From assembly GCA_027488855.1 (NCBI GenBank), contig JAIYAV010000056.1, positions 1 to 34,406 of the forward strand: a DNA stretch of 34,406 nt, read 5' to 3'. The DNA comes from Saprospiraceae bacterium. Its GTDB lineage: Bacteria > Bacteroidota > Bacteroidia > Chitinophagales > Saprospiraceae. The notes beneath the pieces were generated by a model. The model was not told the DNA's origin, did not search any database, and saw nothing but the letters and a program-made list of their open reading frames with translations. Below are positions 12,521 to 21,331 of the stretch, piece after piece (within the stretch, counting starts at the first letter, position 1; each line of letters opens with the position of its first letter). The translations under genes and the position numbers were made by a program.

Positions 12521-14665
12521 CTACTTTGTCATAAACACCCATTTTACAACCCTGTCATATCCAAAGGGCTTACCTACCGGAAAGTTCGGTAACTCCCCCT
12601 GCAATCTGCCATCACTACCTTTTGAAACCGACAACCTCGTAAAAGAATAGGCCCCTTTTTCAAAATCAAAACTCACCCCGTCATCGTCATACAACTGAAA
12701 ACTGCCCGCTGATTCCCCATAATGGCGAACCTCCAGTGGCAAAATTTCACCCGCTTTGGGTGCCTGACGCCGCGTCGGAACCATCGGAATAATCCCCCCG
12801 TCTTTTACAAACAGCGGAATTTTGTCCAATGCCGGGCTGATGCTGATTTTTTGGTTTTCACCAACAAAAGCACCCGTATAAAAATCGTACCACTTCCCAG
12901 CTGGCAAATAAACCTCCCTGCTGCTTTCTCCGGCAAACATGGGTGCAACCAGCACATAGTCACCCATCATGTATTGGTCTTTGATGTCCTTTTTGATGCT
13001 CATGGCGTAGGGGTTGGCCGTGGCATCCAACTGACCCGGGGTACTGGAAGCAGTGAATCCGAATCCCTCCACGAGGTTCATGGCCCGAAAAGGCGGCTTG
13101 CCTTCAAAATGGTACTGTGCAAAGGTCGAGTACAAGTAGGGCAGGAGTTGCATGCGCAAACTAGCTACATCATTCACTGCTTTTTCAACTTCTGGAAAAG
13201 ACCAGGGTTTGGTGCCGCTCGCCCAGGCATTGAGCATGGCCATGGGAGAAAAACAGACAGATTGCATGCGACGCACCCACTCCTCCGCGGTTTTGGAAGC
13301 GCGTACTTCGGGCGTCCACAATACACCGATGAAACTGCTGTTGACCAGGGCAGTGATGAAGTCCTTGTGGCTGTAATAATCGTTGTAAATGACGTAGGGG
13401 AGATTGCTGGAACCTGCATTGGAGCCACGCACCAGACCATAGGTGCGTTTGTTGATTTCCTTGTACCAGGATGCGGTCATGCTTTGCACCAAATTGCCGT
13501 ATACCTGTCGCATTTGTTCGGCACTGACGCCCGAAGGGAAGGTCGCGACATCGGGCCATACCCAAAAGTCGTAGCCGTCTACTTCATCCACCTTGAAACC
13601 ACCTACACCAATGGAGAGCTGATTTTTCATGAAATGATCCTTGAACAATTGTCGGGTTTGAGGCAGGGTAAAGTCGGGAACAATGCCGTTCCAAACGGTG
13701 TGGGAGCCGGACAATGGTTTGATTTTGGGGTACAAACTGGCCTTGGGTGATACGTAAGGGTTGAGCCAAAGATTGGCACTGAGGCCTTTTTTTGCCAAAG
13801 CATCCAAAAAACCTTTGGGGTCGGGAAAACGAGTTGGGTCCCATTCAAAGGTGCAAGGGTAAGACATGCTGTGCCAGCCCGGCTCAACGCCAATAAAATC
13901 AAGCGGAAAATTGTGCTCTTCAAAACTAGTGGCTTCCTTCAGAATGTCATCCTGGGTATACAAGGTAGGGACACGTTGGGTGAAGCCCAAACCCCATTTG
14001 GGTGGCAGGTACCCACCTCCATTCATCAAATTGTAACGTTGTACGACCTGCATCGGCGTAGGGCCTGCAAAAACATAAAGGGTGGCGCCATCGGCGGGCA
14101 CTAGGATTTCGACGGCGTCGGAGTAGGGCTGGGCATCCCATTCTTTGTTGGTGTTCCGGTCGTACAACACAGGTGGGTGCTGGCTTTCTCGGCGTACGCC
14201 TGTACCTGCGTACACCGTCAGGTAACGCGCAGCATCGATCAAAACTCCATAGCCTTTTGAAGAAACATAAAATGGAACTGGGGCGTGGGTGCGGCCATTG
14301 TCCTCAGCGCCGTAGTGGTCAACGTGCAGATCGAGGATGCGTCCACGCTGGTTGACGGTTTGGAAATTGAGCCCTAGGCCAAAGAGTTGTTCGGCCTGAT
14401 CCAGTGGAAAACGCAGGTAGACTTTATGGTCGATTATCTTTACGTCTATATCCGCTTGTTTGAGCGGGAAACTGCTTTTGGGCAATTTGGCGAGAGCTGC
14501 AACATTCGCGCTAGCCCCAGCAGTGCTGAGCAGGCTGATTTTTTCGGGTTGGCCTACCGTGGCTTTCCATATTCCGGGGTATTGCTCCCGCCATTGCAGT
14601 TTGATTTGAGCAAAAATGAGGTATGGAAAAAGGAGCAGACAGAGGAGAAGTTGATTGGATTTCAT
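12521..14665 (-). CDS. Secreted GH31 family alpha-glycosidase
   Basis: This protein has 714 residues when started at the ATG at 14665 (MKSNQLLLCLLLFPYLIFAQ), which gives a clean signal peptide; the 19-residue upstream extension was rejected. The N-terminal galactose-mutarotase-like beta-sandwich contains LFGLGLNFQ and APVPFYVSSKGYGVLID. The (beta/alpha)8 catalytic domain starts about residue 215 (YLPPKWGLGF). It includes LDFIGVEPGWH, FEWDPTRFPDPKGF, ANLWLNPYVSP and GGFKVDEVDGYDFW, and then the proximal C-domain with LLPYLYSTFAQYHFEGKPPFR. The Asp in FKVDE (about D360) aligns with the GH31 nucleophile. Family members cleave alpha-glucosides, alpha-xylosides, alpha-galactosides or transfer glucosyl groups; the KVDEVDG loop differs from the usual KTDFGE/WMDMNE types, so the substrate is open. 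Confidence 0.9.
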   Translation of the reverse strand: MKSNQLLLCLLLFPYLIFAQIKLQWREQYPGIWKATVGQPEKISLLSTAGASANVAALAKLPKSSFPLKQADIDVKIIDHKVYLRFPLDQAEQLFGLGLNFQTVNQRGRILDLHVDHYGAEDNGRTHAPVPFYVSSKGYGVLIDAARYLTVYAGTGVRRESQHPPVLYDRNTNKEWDAQPYSDAVEILVPADGATLYVFAGPTPMQVVQRYNLMNGGGYLPPKWGLGFTQRVPTLYTQDDILKEATSFEEHNFPLDFIGVEPGWHSMSYPCTFEWDPTRFPDPKGFLDALAKKGLSANLWLNPYVSPKASLYPKIKPLSGSHTVWNGIVPDFTLPQTRQLFKDHFMKNQLSIGVGGFKVDEVDGYDFWVWPDVATFPSGVSAEQMRQVYGNLVQSMTASWYKEINKRTYGLVRGSNAGSSNLPYVIYNDYYSHKDFITALVNSSFIGVLWTPEVRASKTAEEWVRRMQSVCFSPMAMLNAWASGTKPWSFPEVEKAVNDVASLRMQLLPYLYSTFAQYHFEGKPPFRAMNLVEGFGFTASSTPGQLDATANPYAMSIKKDIKDQYMMGDYVLVAPMFAGESSREVYLPAGKWYDFYTGAFVGENQKISISPALDKIPLFVKDGGIIPMVPTRRQAPKAGEILPLEVRHYGESAGSFQLYDDDGVSFDFEKGAYSFTRLSVSKGSDGRLQGELPNFPVGKPFGYDRVVKWVFMTK

Positions 14666-14720
14666 GGATTTGCGATTGATGCTGGTTCGTGGGGAAAGAT
14701 AGCAGATTATTGAAATAAAC

Positions 14721-14988
14721 ATGAGTCATCCCGAATTTTTGAAAAGTCAAAATCGGGCATAAACCTAATCGCGGAGCGATTGAATTTAGAATAGCCCCGG
14801 TCGTCCGGGGTAAATAGGTGGGTCAACTTGGCGGCAACCACGGCAGTGGTTGAACTCAATTGAGCTAAAAGTTCAACCGCATCCGCGGTTGCGAAACCTT
14901 TTGCTACCAAAATGACCCCGGACGACCGGGGCTATTATAAATTCAACCGCATCCGCGGTTTGTCATCCTAAAATTCGGGATGACTCAT
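14721..14988. repeat. Family A element: large composite palindromic repeat
   Basis: This fills the 367-nt gap between the GH31 start and the GH106-like stop. Outer arms ATGAGTCATCCCGAATTT (14721-14738) and its exact complement (14971-14988) enclose a perfect 22-nt inverted pair, 14790-14811 and 14915-14936 (AATAGCCCCGGTCGTCCGGG plus GT). A 19-nt direct repeat TTCAACCGCATCCGCGGTT occurs at 14872-14890 and 14942-14960, and the centre carries further short hairpins (AACCACGGCAGTGGTT). No ORF or transposase is present. The related element is at 29826-29945. Confidence 0.88.
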
Positions 14989-15032
14989 ATTTGAAAAATT
15001 TGAAATGATCGATCACTTATTTTTCATCGCCC

Positions 15033-17966
15033 CTAAATGACCTTTGTTTCAAAAACCACCAGGCGTACCGGCCCGAGCAAACCAGCAGGCTGCAAAAGGC
15101 TATCCTTCCGATAATAATACCAGACCGAGAAGGTTTTCCGACCTGGCACTGGTCGCGGCTGATTTTTTACAAACCAATCTGGATATGCCTTCATGGCGTG
15201 ACCAAGATTACCCCGGTCGCTGCCCCATTCAAAATCGGCTGCTTCCTGCTCATCGCCGATGAGGCGGTTGGCCCAATTGGTAGTGACGGCTATTTCCAGC
15301 AGGTTGTCGCCAGGGACGAGTGCTGCGGTAATATCCAACGTATAAGGTGGATGCCATAACACCCCGAGTGCTTTGCCGTTGATTTTTAGACTGGCAATGT
15401 CGTGAAGCTGCCCCAAATCGAGCTGAATCCGTTTGTTGGGTTTCAACAGTTCGGGGTCAATCTGGATGGTTTTGGTGTACGTAGCAGTCCCCGCGAAGTA
15501 CTTCACTCTTGGATCGCTGTGTTGGCTGAAATCCAACAATTGGGGAAAATTCAGTTTGAAAGCAGGCTCCAATTTCGGTTGCAGGTTCAGATTCCAGGGG
15601 CCTTCAATTGCTTGCTGGCTGGCCACGGGCAAGTCTACATTCATTTTTTTGCCTGAAGCATATTGCAGGCTTACCTGTTGGGGCGTAGGCGCAAAAAGGG
15701 CGTGTTGCCCATTTTGTAAGGGCACAATGCTCCAATTTTTTTGGGTGCTACTGACTGCAATCAGGTGCTCGCCTGGGGTGATTGCTTTGCGGAAAACTAC
15801 AAATACTGCTTGTTGCCCCTGAAGCTGAAGATCAACCCAGCTGCGGCCCTCTTTTTCCTGCCAAACGGGCGCATTTTGGATGCTGACATCCTCTGCTTGC
15901 CAAAGCTCGGGTTGTTTGCCCTTGATCCTAAACGAAATGGAGACGTTTTGCGACACGGGTGCCAGATTGGCAACAAAATAGACTTCTCCCTCCGGCCCAC
16001 TGCGGTGCAAAACCCGGATGTATTGGCTGGAATCGGCTTTTTCAATCTGATGATCAGCTTGGATTTTGTGCCATTTCATGGCGTCGGGTATGTTGGTAAA
16101 AACCAAGCCCTTGCCGTATTCCGCTTGTGGCCCGTAGTTCCACAGGATATTCCCCACACTGGCTACTTTTTGATCTGAGCTTGGGTAAGCTTTGAGGCCC
16201 AGGGCTTTTTCCGGTTTTGGCCCCACCACACTGGCTCCTTTGGCTACCAATGCTTTGATTTTTTCGGCCACTTCCACTTGCATGCTTTTTTGATTGGGCA
16301 AAACCAAAAAGGCATAAGCTCTGCCCGATTCCAGCACAATTTTACCATTGAGCACCTGGATGTTTTGGCGCAAAAAATCGGGTCGGGAAATCAGATCACC
16401 AGAGCCTTGTAAATCCTCCAGACAGAGGTAATCCGCCACCCGTTCGCCGTACTGCAACAAAGTCTGGGTACGGCCCAAATACTGGAAAAACGCTTTGCCC
16501 GGCTCGGCCCATGTTTGGTGCCGACTAAAATGGGTGCCCCACCAACCCATGCCCATGCCCGGCTGGTAGCGATCGTCGAAAGGCTGATGCACCCAGTGGT
16601 GTAAAATCAGGCGATTGGCCCCGGAAACATAACCTTTCAAGGCAGATGGTTTCAGGAAAGCCGGATCTTCGGTGTATTTGCTGTTTTCGGGCAGACTGGT
16701 CAAGGCTTCAGCGCCAACAATTTTGCGTCCTGCTGCTGCCGCTGCCGCTGGGATTTTGGCATCAATGCCGCTCAAATGGGTCCAGAATTCACCCATGGGT
16801 AAGTCGGCCAGGGCAGCACCCTGCGCTTCGTTGAAAGGGCCGCCATAGGATTCAAATTGAAGATCAAGGCCAGCGGCTTTAATGAGCTCTTTGCCCGTTT
16901 TCCAACCATTGTCATAAAACAATTGGTGGATGACATCCTGAAAATCCCAGGCAAAACGCTGGCAGGCTTCTTCATTGTCGAGGATGAGGGGTTTTTGATC
17001 GATTTTGTCAAAAGAAAGAATCCAGGGAATGGGATCGTAACCTTTTCGACGGATGAACTCTTGGCGGAAACCCGGCGTCCAGTTTTGATCACCTGCCTCG
17101 TAACTGTCGATGAGGATGTGTTTGAAGGATTTCCCCAGGTAAGGTGCCAATTTTTCCTGGAGCGGATTCAGTACAGTTTGCCAGTGAAAGCGATTTAGGG
17201 TGGCGCTCATTTTATCCACTTCCAGGGTTTTGCCGATGATGTCGTCGGGCAGAGGGTGTGGATTGGCCATCGTGGGCGCATGACCGACGCGGTAAATCAG
17301 CCAATCGCCAGCGGGAGCTTCCCATTGGAGTTGGCCCTGCGCGTCCATTTTACTGCTGAGGTCGATGATGGCTTTGCTGGACACCTGGGTTTGGGCAGGT
17401 ACAGCCAGCACGGCGATGTCTTTGTAAAACGTAGCTTTGATTTTTGGAGAACCCCAGCCTTCCCAGATGGGAGGTTCGGGTTTGGCGAGTTTGACGCTTA
17501 TGAGGGTGCCGCCGCTTTGACTGGTTTTGGACCATATCAGGGTTTGCATGGATTTTTCTTCACTGACCCAAGGGCCCCCCGTGGTGGAGTACCCGGCAGT
17601 GTTGTGTAGCCCAATCTCCAGCCCCAATCGTTGCGCTTCGGCGGCAGCGTGGCGGATGGCTTCCCAGTAGGCCGGGCTGCGGTATTTTTGTTCTGGCCAT
17701 GGGTTGTTTTCGGTAGGGACATGGCTCTCCTGTACGGCAGAGGCCAGGTTGAAAATGGTAGCGCCACCAATGCCCGCTGCCCGCATGGCCTCCAGGTCTT
17801 TGGTGATGCCCGCTTTGGAAAAGTTGGGCCCCATCCAATGCCACCAAACGTAAGGTTTAGCGGTAGAAGGAGGGGTGATGAAATTGGCTTCGAGGGTGCT
17901 TTTATTTTGCGACAAAAGCCCCCAGGCGCACAAACTGAAACCGATGAGGAGACTGAGTTTTTTCAT
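15033..17966 (-). CDS. GH106-like alpha-L-rhamnosidase
   Basis: This 977-residue protein has a signal peptide ending AWGLLSQ (about residue 20). The start of GH106 proteins follows: FITPPSTAKPYVWWHWMGP and LEAMRAAGIGGATIFNL. Further blocks are GLHNTAGYSTTGGPW, HILIDSYEAGDQNWTPGF (E290), FESYGGPFNEAQ (E372) and LPMGEFW (E393), glutamates at or near the expected catalytic barrel. The C-terminal 150 residues (YFAGTATYTKTIQI ... LGVLWHPPYTLDIT) form a jelly-roll sugar-binding domain that closes many GH106 and GH2 enzymes. GH106 enzymes remove alpha-L-rhamnose from pectic rhamnogalacturonan, flavonoid glycosides or marine polysaccharides. The gene overlaps the upstream esterase by 4 nt (ATGA), so the two are translationally coupled. 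Confidence 0.87.
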   Translation of the reverse strand: MKKLSLLIGFSLCAWGLLSQNKSTLEANFITPPSTAKPYVWWHWMGPNFSKAGITKDLEAMRAAGIGGATIFNLASAVQESHVPTENNPWPEQKYRSPAYWEAIRHAAAEAQRLGLEIGLHNTAGYSTTGGPWVSEEKSMQTLIWSKTSQSGGTLISVKLAKPEPPIWEGWGSPKIKATFYKDIAVLAVPAQTQVSSKAIIDLSSKMDAQGQLQWEAPAGDWLIYRVGHAPTMANPHPLPDDIIGKTLEVDKMSATLNRFHWQTVLNPLQEKLAPYLGKSFKHILIDSYEAGDQNWTPGFRQEFIRRKGYDPIPWILSFDKIDQKPLILDNEEACQRFAWDFQDVIHQLFYDNGWKTGKELIKAAGLDLQFESYGGPFNEAQGAALADLPMGEFWTHLSGIDAKIPAAAAAAGRKIVGAEALTSLPENSKYTEDPAFLKPSALKGYVSGANRLILHHWVHQPFDDRYQPGMGMGWWGTHFSRHQTWAEPGKAFFQYLGRTQTLLQYGERVADYLCLEDLQGSGDLISRPDFLRQNIQVLNGKIVLESGRAYAFLVLPNQKSMQVEVAEKIKALVAKGASVVGPKPEKALGLKAYPSSDQKVASVGNILWNYGPQAEYGKGLVFTNIPDAMKWHKIQADHQIEKADSSQYIRVLHRSGPEGEVYFVANLAPVSQNVSISFRIKGKQPELWQAEDVSIQNAPVWQEKEGRSWVDLQLQGQQAVFVVFRKAITPGEHLIAVSSTQKNWSIVPLQNGQHALFAPTPQQVSLQYASGKKMNVDLPVASQQAIEGPWNLNLQPKLEPAFKLNFPQLLDFSQHSDPRVKYFAGTATYTKTIQIDPELLKPNKRIQLDLGQLHDIASLKINGKALGVLWHPPYTLDITAALVPGDNLLEIAVTTNWANRLIGDEQEAADFEWGSDRGNLGHAMKAYPDWFVKNQPRPVPGRKTFSVWYYYRKDSLLQPAGLLGPVRLVVFETKVI

Positions 17967-20410
17967 TTGACTACTTCCGTTTTTGTGTACTGCCAGTTTT
18001 GATCAAAAAAGCCTGTCGCTTTGATGGCTTTGGCTCCAACTGCGGGCATTTCGGCGTTAAAAATCAGGTAATCAGGAAATCCACTGCCTGCCGCAAAATA
18101 CTGATTGGCCCAAGCCGCCTTCATTCCCGCTGGGCCCGTACCTGCTACCACCGAAACTGAAGCGGTTTTACTATCCGGGCGAGGGTAGGTAAAATAAACG
18201 CCCAGGTCATTGCCAGCGTGGTTTTCATCGCCGAGTTTGACGCTGCCACGAGTGATTTGTAAAGGGCAATTGGCCAACAATTTGGACCATGCTTTGTTGG
18301 TAGTGGCGTTCCCAAAAAGGATGATTCCCCGATCTGGATAGGCCGAGGGGTTGAAGTCTTTATCCGCAATTAAATCTACTGCGCCATTGCCTCGGTAGTA
18401 CCAGGTTTCGGCGTCGAACACCGCTTTTTGATAAGCCCAATCATTTTCCTCCTGATTGCCTCCCGTGCCGTAAACAAACAGCATGTGGTGCTTAAAACCT
18501 TCCTTGAAGCTGCCGTTGCGGAGAGCATTTCGTTGCTGCGATCCAGGTTCCGGAGTGGCTTCCCAGTTTGTGTTTTTGCTGAAAAACAAGGGTGTTTCGC
18601 CCATTTTACAACTGCTACAAACTTCCTGGCCATCAATGCTCAGTTTAAAGGATTGATCTTTGGGGTAAGCATCTGGAAGTAGTTTTAGAATCCGCACATT
18701 GTCGGTTTTGATGGAGATGGTTTTCGCTGTTGGATTGCGTCTAGCCGAAATATTGCTGTAGGCTAGGGGTGCAGTCTGTTGTTCGATGCCAATCCAGTGG
18801 TAGTGATCGGAAATGGCCGGGTTGGCGGTGGTGAAATTCAGGCTGTCAACATCCTGTGCTTTGGGAATGCTGTGCCATTTGAAAAAATCAAACAATGCCA
18901 GCCAATCCACGCTGTGGTCGCCGTACCAATGGGAGCCATTGGGGTATTCGTAGTAGGAAAAATCGTTGTGAAAAGTGCCGAGCACCTTGCGCATTTCGCG
19001 GGCGTATTCTACCGAAACGGTGCGGTCGGCATCGCCATGCAAAATGTAAATGCCACTGGCTTTGTAATTGGGTGCCAGGGCCAAAACATTGCTGGCATTG
19101 CTCGCCCGCAGGAGCATCCGTTCAGCCGGATTGGTGCTGCTTTCGGGAATTTTGCCATCCGCCGAACCATAACCGATCAGCGTCGGATAGCCTGCACAAG
19201 GGGCGACTCCCGCCCATTTTCCCGGATAAGTAGCCCCCAGGTACCAGGAACCATGCCCGCCCATGGAATGCCCGGTCAGGTAGATTTTCTGCGGATCGGG
19301 TTGGAATTGCTTTTGAGCGATTGCCAATACTTCCAGTGCATCCAAACGGCCCCAGTCTTCCCAGTTGAAGCCGCGAGGCCGCCGATTGGTGGGGGCGACT
19401 AGGGTGCCCCAATCTTTGGGTTTGTAGGCGCGGGCTTGGCTAATCGCTTCTACTTCGGCACCATGCACGGATAAAAACAACGCCGAACCCGGCTTATTGC
19501 CACCTACCTGAGGCGCAACGGCATAGTATTGTACACTGCCATCAATGTCGCTGATGAAGGTATTGCTGTGGTGCTCGCTGGCGGAAAGGGCCTTTAGGGT
19601 GATGGTTTTTTCATCGATTGGCTTTCCATCTTGCAGCAAAGTGAGCGTGCAGCTTACATCGCCTTTTTGAGTAACCGAGGCAGGATTCATCTGGAAAGGT
19701 ACTTTGCGCGAGGTCATGGCACTGATGAGCGGTACCTCGCTCAGGATCTTATTGCCGCCGATGTTGGCTTGTAATTTTAGGTTTTTCAGGGGTTTATCAC
19801 TCGTGTTGAGCAACACAATACCTCCCAAGAGTTGATCATTCGTTTTTTCAATCAAGATATGCGGCAAGGTGGCATCGGGTGTACTGATGGCCACTGGTTT
19901 TTCGGGGAAAATCAATTTCGCAGTGATGCCTTGAAAACGGCCTCCTTGCCCCACTCGGACGTACAATTCATTCAGTCCTTTTTTGAGTTTGATGGGGTGA
20001 AACAACCAACCGTAACGGTACATGTCGCCGGAATAGGGTACCCCATTAAAAAACAGGCCGCTGTGCCCGGCGATTTGTAGCAAGGCCGTTTTTTCCTCAC
20101 TGGAAGAATAAGTCAAGTACACATAACCGTTGGTCAAACTGGCGTCGCGCAGTCGATTGGCGGTATCGGCTTGGATGGATTTCCAGAGTATGGCTTTGCC
20201 GGTTTTATCCGTGGCCAAAGTGCTGCCCTCGTTGGGGGTAATGAGTTTGCCTTGAATGAGTTGATGCACCAAAAGGTCGGTGTAGAGGGCTTCGCGGCCG
20301 TATTGATGACAGGGGCCTGCCGCGAGGCCTTTGGTGAAGGTGTAAGTATTTTGGGCAGAAACAGTATAACAAAACAGGAATAGGAAAATAAAGTAGCTCG
20401 TTTTTTTCAT
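17963..20410 (-). CDS. Secreted alpha/beta-hydrolase esterase (prolyl-oligopeptidase/PHB-depolymerase-like)
   Basis: This 815-residue protein has a signal peptide ending YTVSAQ (about residue 20). Residues 30-290 form beta-rich accessory domains (LKKGLNELYVRVGQGG looks like a sugar-binding or PA14-like fold). The hydrolase domain follows, with KIYLTGHSMGGHGSWYLG (nucleophile S382 in GHSMGG), ILHGDADRTV (D461) and NGSHWYGDH (H494), a complete Ser-Asp-His triad. The last 300 residues have no recognised catalytic motif. Such enzymes act as carbohydrate esterases or peptidases; with a coupled rhamnosidase behind it, removal of an acyl group from a rhamnose-containing glycan is the favoured inference. 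Its TGA stop overlaps the next start codon. Confidence 0.82.
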   Translation of the reverse strand: MKKTSYFIFLFLFCYTVSAQNTYTFTKGLAAGPCHQYGREALYTDLLVHQLIQGKLITPNEGSTLATDKTGKAILWKSIQADTANRLRDASLTNGYVYLTYSSSEEKTALLQIAGHSGLFFNGVPYSGDMYRYGWLFHPIKLKKGLNELYVRVGQGGRFQGITAKLIFPEKPVAISTPDATLPHILIEKTNDQLLGGIVLLNTSDKPLKNLKLQANIGGNKILSEVPLISAMTSRKVPFQMNPASVTQKGDVSCTLTLLQDGKPIDEKTITLKALSASEHHSNTFISDIDGSVQYYAVAPQVGGNKPGSALFLSVHGAEVEAISQARAYKPKDWGTLVAPTNRRPRGFNWEDWGRLDALEVLAIAQKQFQPDPQKIYLTGHSMGGHGSWYLGATYPGKWAGVAPCAGYPTLIGYGSADGKIPESSTNPAERMLLRASNASNVLALAPNYKASGIYILHGDADRTVSVEYAREMRKVLGTFHNDFSYYEYPNGSHWYGDHSVDWLALFDFFKWHSIPKAQDVDSLNFTTANPAISDHYHWIGIEQQTAPLAYSNISARRNPTAKTISIKTDNVRILKLLPDAYPKDQSFKLSIDGQEVCSSCKMGETPLFFSKNTNWEATPEPGSQQRNALRNGSFKEGFKHHMLFVYGTGGNQEENDWAYQKAVFDAETWYYRGNGAVDLIADKDFNPSAYPDRGIILFGNATTNKAWSKLLANCPLQITRGSVKLGDENHAGNDLGVYFTYPRPDSKTASVSVVAGTGPAGMKAAWANQYFAAGSGFPDYLIFNAEMPAVGAKAIKATGFFDQNWQYTKTEVVK

Positions 20411-20425
20411 TTGGATTTACTTGTT

Positions 20426-20500
20426 TAGACCAAAAAAACTGGCCAGTAAAGTAGCGAAAAGACATGGGACTTCGCTACTCTATTGGCCAATTTTTGTCTA
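20426..20500. terminator. Imperfect ~30-bp hairpin beginning at the pirin stop codon
   Basis: Positions 20471-20500 (TTCGCTACTC...TTTTTGTCTA) pair with 20426-20458 (TAGACC...GTAGCGAA), with a few mismatches and a 12-nt loop. The right arm includes the TAG stop of the pirin gene (20498-20500). In the minus direction the descending arm contains seven T, consistent with a Rho-independent terminator between pirin and the esterase operon. Confidence 0.6.
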
Positions 20501-21214
20501 CAACACCATGGGCACTTCCATCAACAGAAACTCGGCATCACTGCTCGCCTCAATGGAGAATGTATCCACATCCCAAATGCCCAAACCATCGCGGGTGCTC
20601 AGGGCTTGTCCGTTGATGCTGACCTCTCCCTTCAAAACAAAGGCATAAACGCCATTGCCGGATTTGTGAATCTGGTATTCCGCCGTTTTTCCAGCATCAA
20701 AATCGGCCAGGTGAAACCAGGCATCCTGATGAATCCAAACTCCGGCGTCATCTGCATTGGGCGAGATGATTTGTTGGAGTTGGTTTTTGCGGTCAGCGGC
20801 ATTCAAGGTGATTTGATCGTAGCGGGGCTTCACATTGCGTTGATTGGGGTACACCCAAATTTGCAGGAACTTGACCAAGTGGTCGCGGTTCTTGTTGTAC
20901 TCGCTGTGTTGTACGCCAGTGCCAGCACTCATTACCTGGATGTCGCCATTGCGGATCACGGTGGTGTTGCCGATGTTGTCCTTGTGTTCCAGGTCTCCTT
21001 CCAATGGGATGCTGATGATTTCCATGTTGTCATGGGGGTGGGTTCCAAAACCCATGCCCGCTGCAACAGTATCGTCATTGAGCACCCGCAGTGCGCCAAA
21101 ATGCACCCGCTCAGGGTTGTAATAATTGGCAAAACTGAAGGTATGGTAAGAGTTGAGCCAGCCGTGATTGGCGTGGCCCCTTGTTTCGGCTTTATGCAAA
21201 ACGGTATTGGCCAT
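20498..21214 (-). CDS. Pirin family protein (YhhW-like quercetin 2,3-dioxygenase type)
   Basis: This protein has 238 residues when started at the ATG at 21214 (MANTVLHKAETRGHANHGWL), the standard pirin start; an 8-residue in-frame extension was not used. The N-terminal cupin carries the metal ligands GFGTHPHDNMEI (H59, H61) and GTGVQHSEYN (H103, E105), the intact His3-Glu set of YhhW-type pirins. The C-terminal cupin is degenerate. Bacterial pirins are cytosolic, bind Fe/Ni/Cu and some cleave quercetin; the physiological role is generally unclear. No leader peptide is seen, unlike the secreted enzymes around it. A weak promoter, TTGG-N20-GATCTTTG, lies upstream on the minus strand near 21250-21285. 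Confidence 0.92.
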   Translation of the reverse strand: MANTVLHKAETRGHANHGWLNSYHTFSFANYYNPERVHFGALRVLNDDTVAAGMGFGTHPHDNMEIISIPLEGDLEHKDNIGNTTVIRNGDIQVMSAGTGVQHSEYNKNRDHLVKFLQIWVYPNQRNVKPRYDQITLNAADRKNQLQQIISPNADDAGVWIHQDAWFHLADFDAGKTAEYQIHKSGNGVYAFVLKGEVSINGQALSTRDGLGIWDVDTFSIEASSDAEFLLMEVPMVL

Positions 21215-21331
21215 TTTGTTTTTTGTTTGAATGAACAATCAAATTGACGGTACAAAGATCGGTGTAGTTGGGGTTTGATGCCAATAACCTAGATTAAGAA
21301 ATTATCGTAACAATTGGTAAAATTTTTAGCG

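Noticed and set aside
12722-13750. Long open frame (342 codons) on the plus strand opposite GH31
   Set aside because: It lies entirely antisense to a strongly supported GH31 gene, has no recognisable domain and a low-complexity His/Val-rich product, typical of an antisense shadow in coding DNA.
14721-14988. Riboswitch or structured ncRNA gene
   Set aside because: Symmetry is that of palindromic repeats and no known aptamer motif is recognisable; a small RNA cannot be excluded.
18779-19402. 207-codon open frame on the plus strand over the esterase
   Set aside because: Antisense to the catalytic Ser/Asp/His region; no signal, no domain.
5557-20410. Polysaccharide utilization locus in the strict sense
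   Set aside because: No SusC-like TonB receptor or SusD-like protein in the block.
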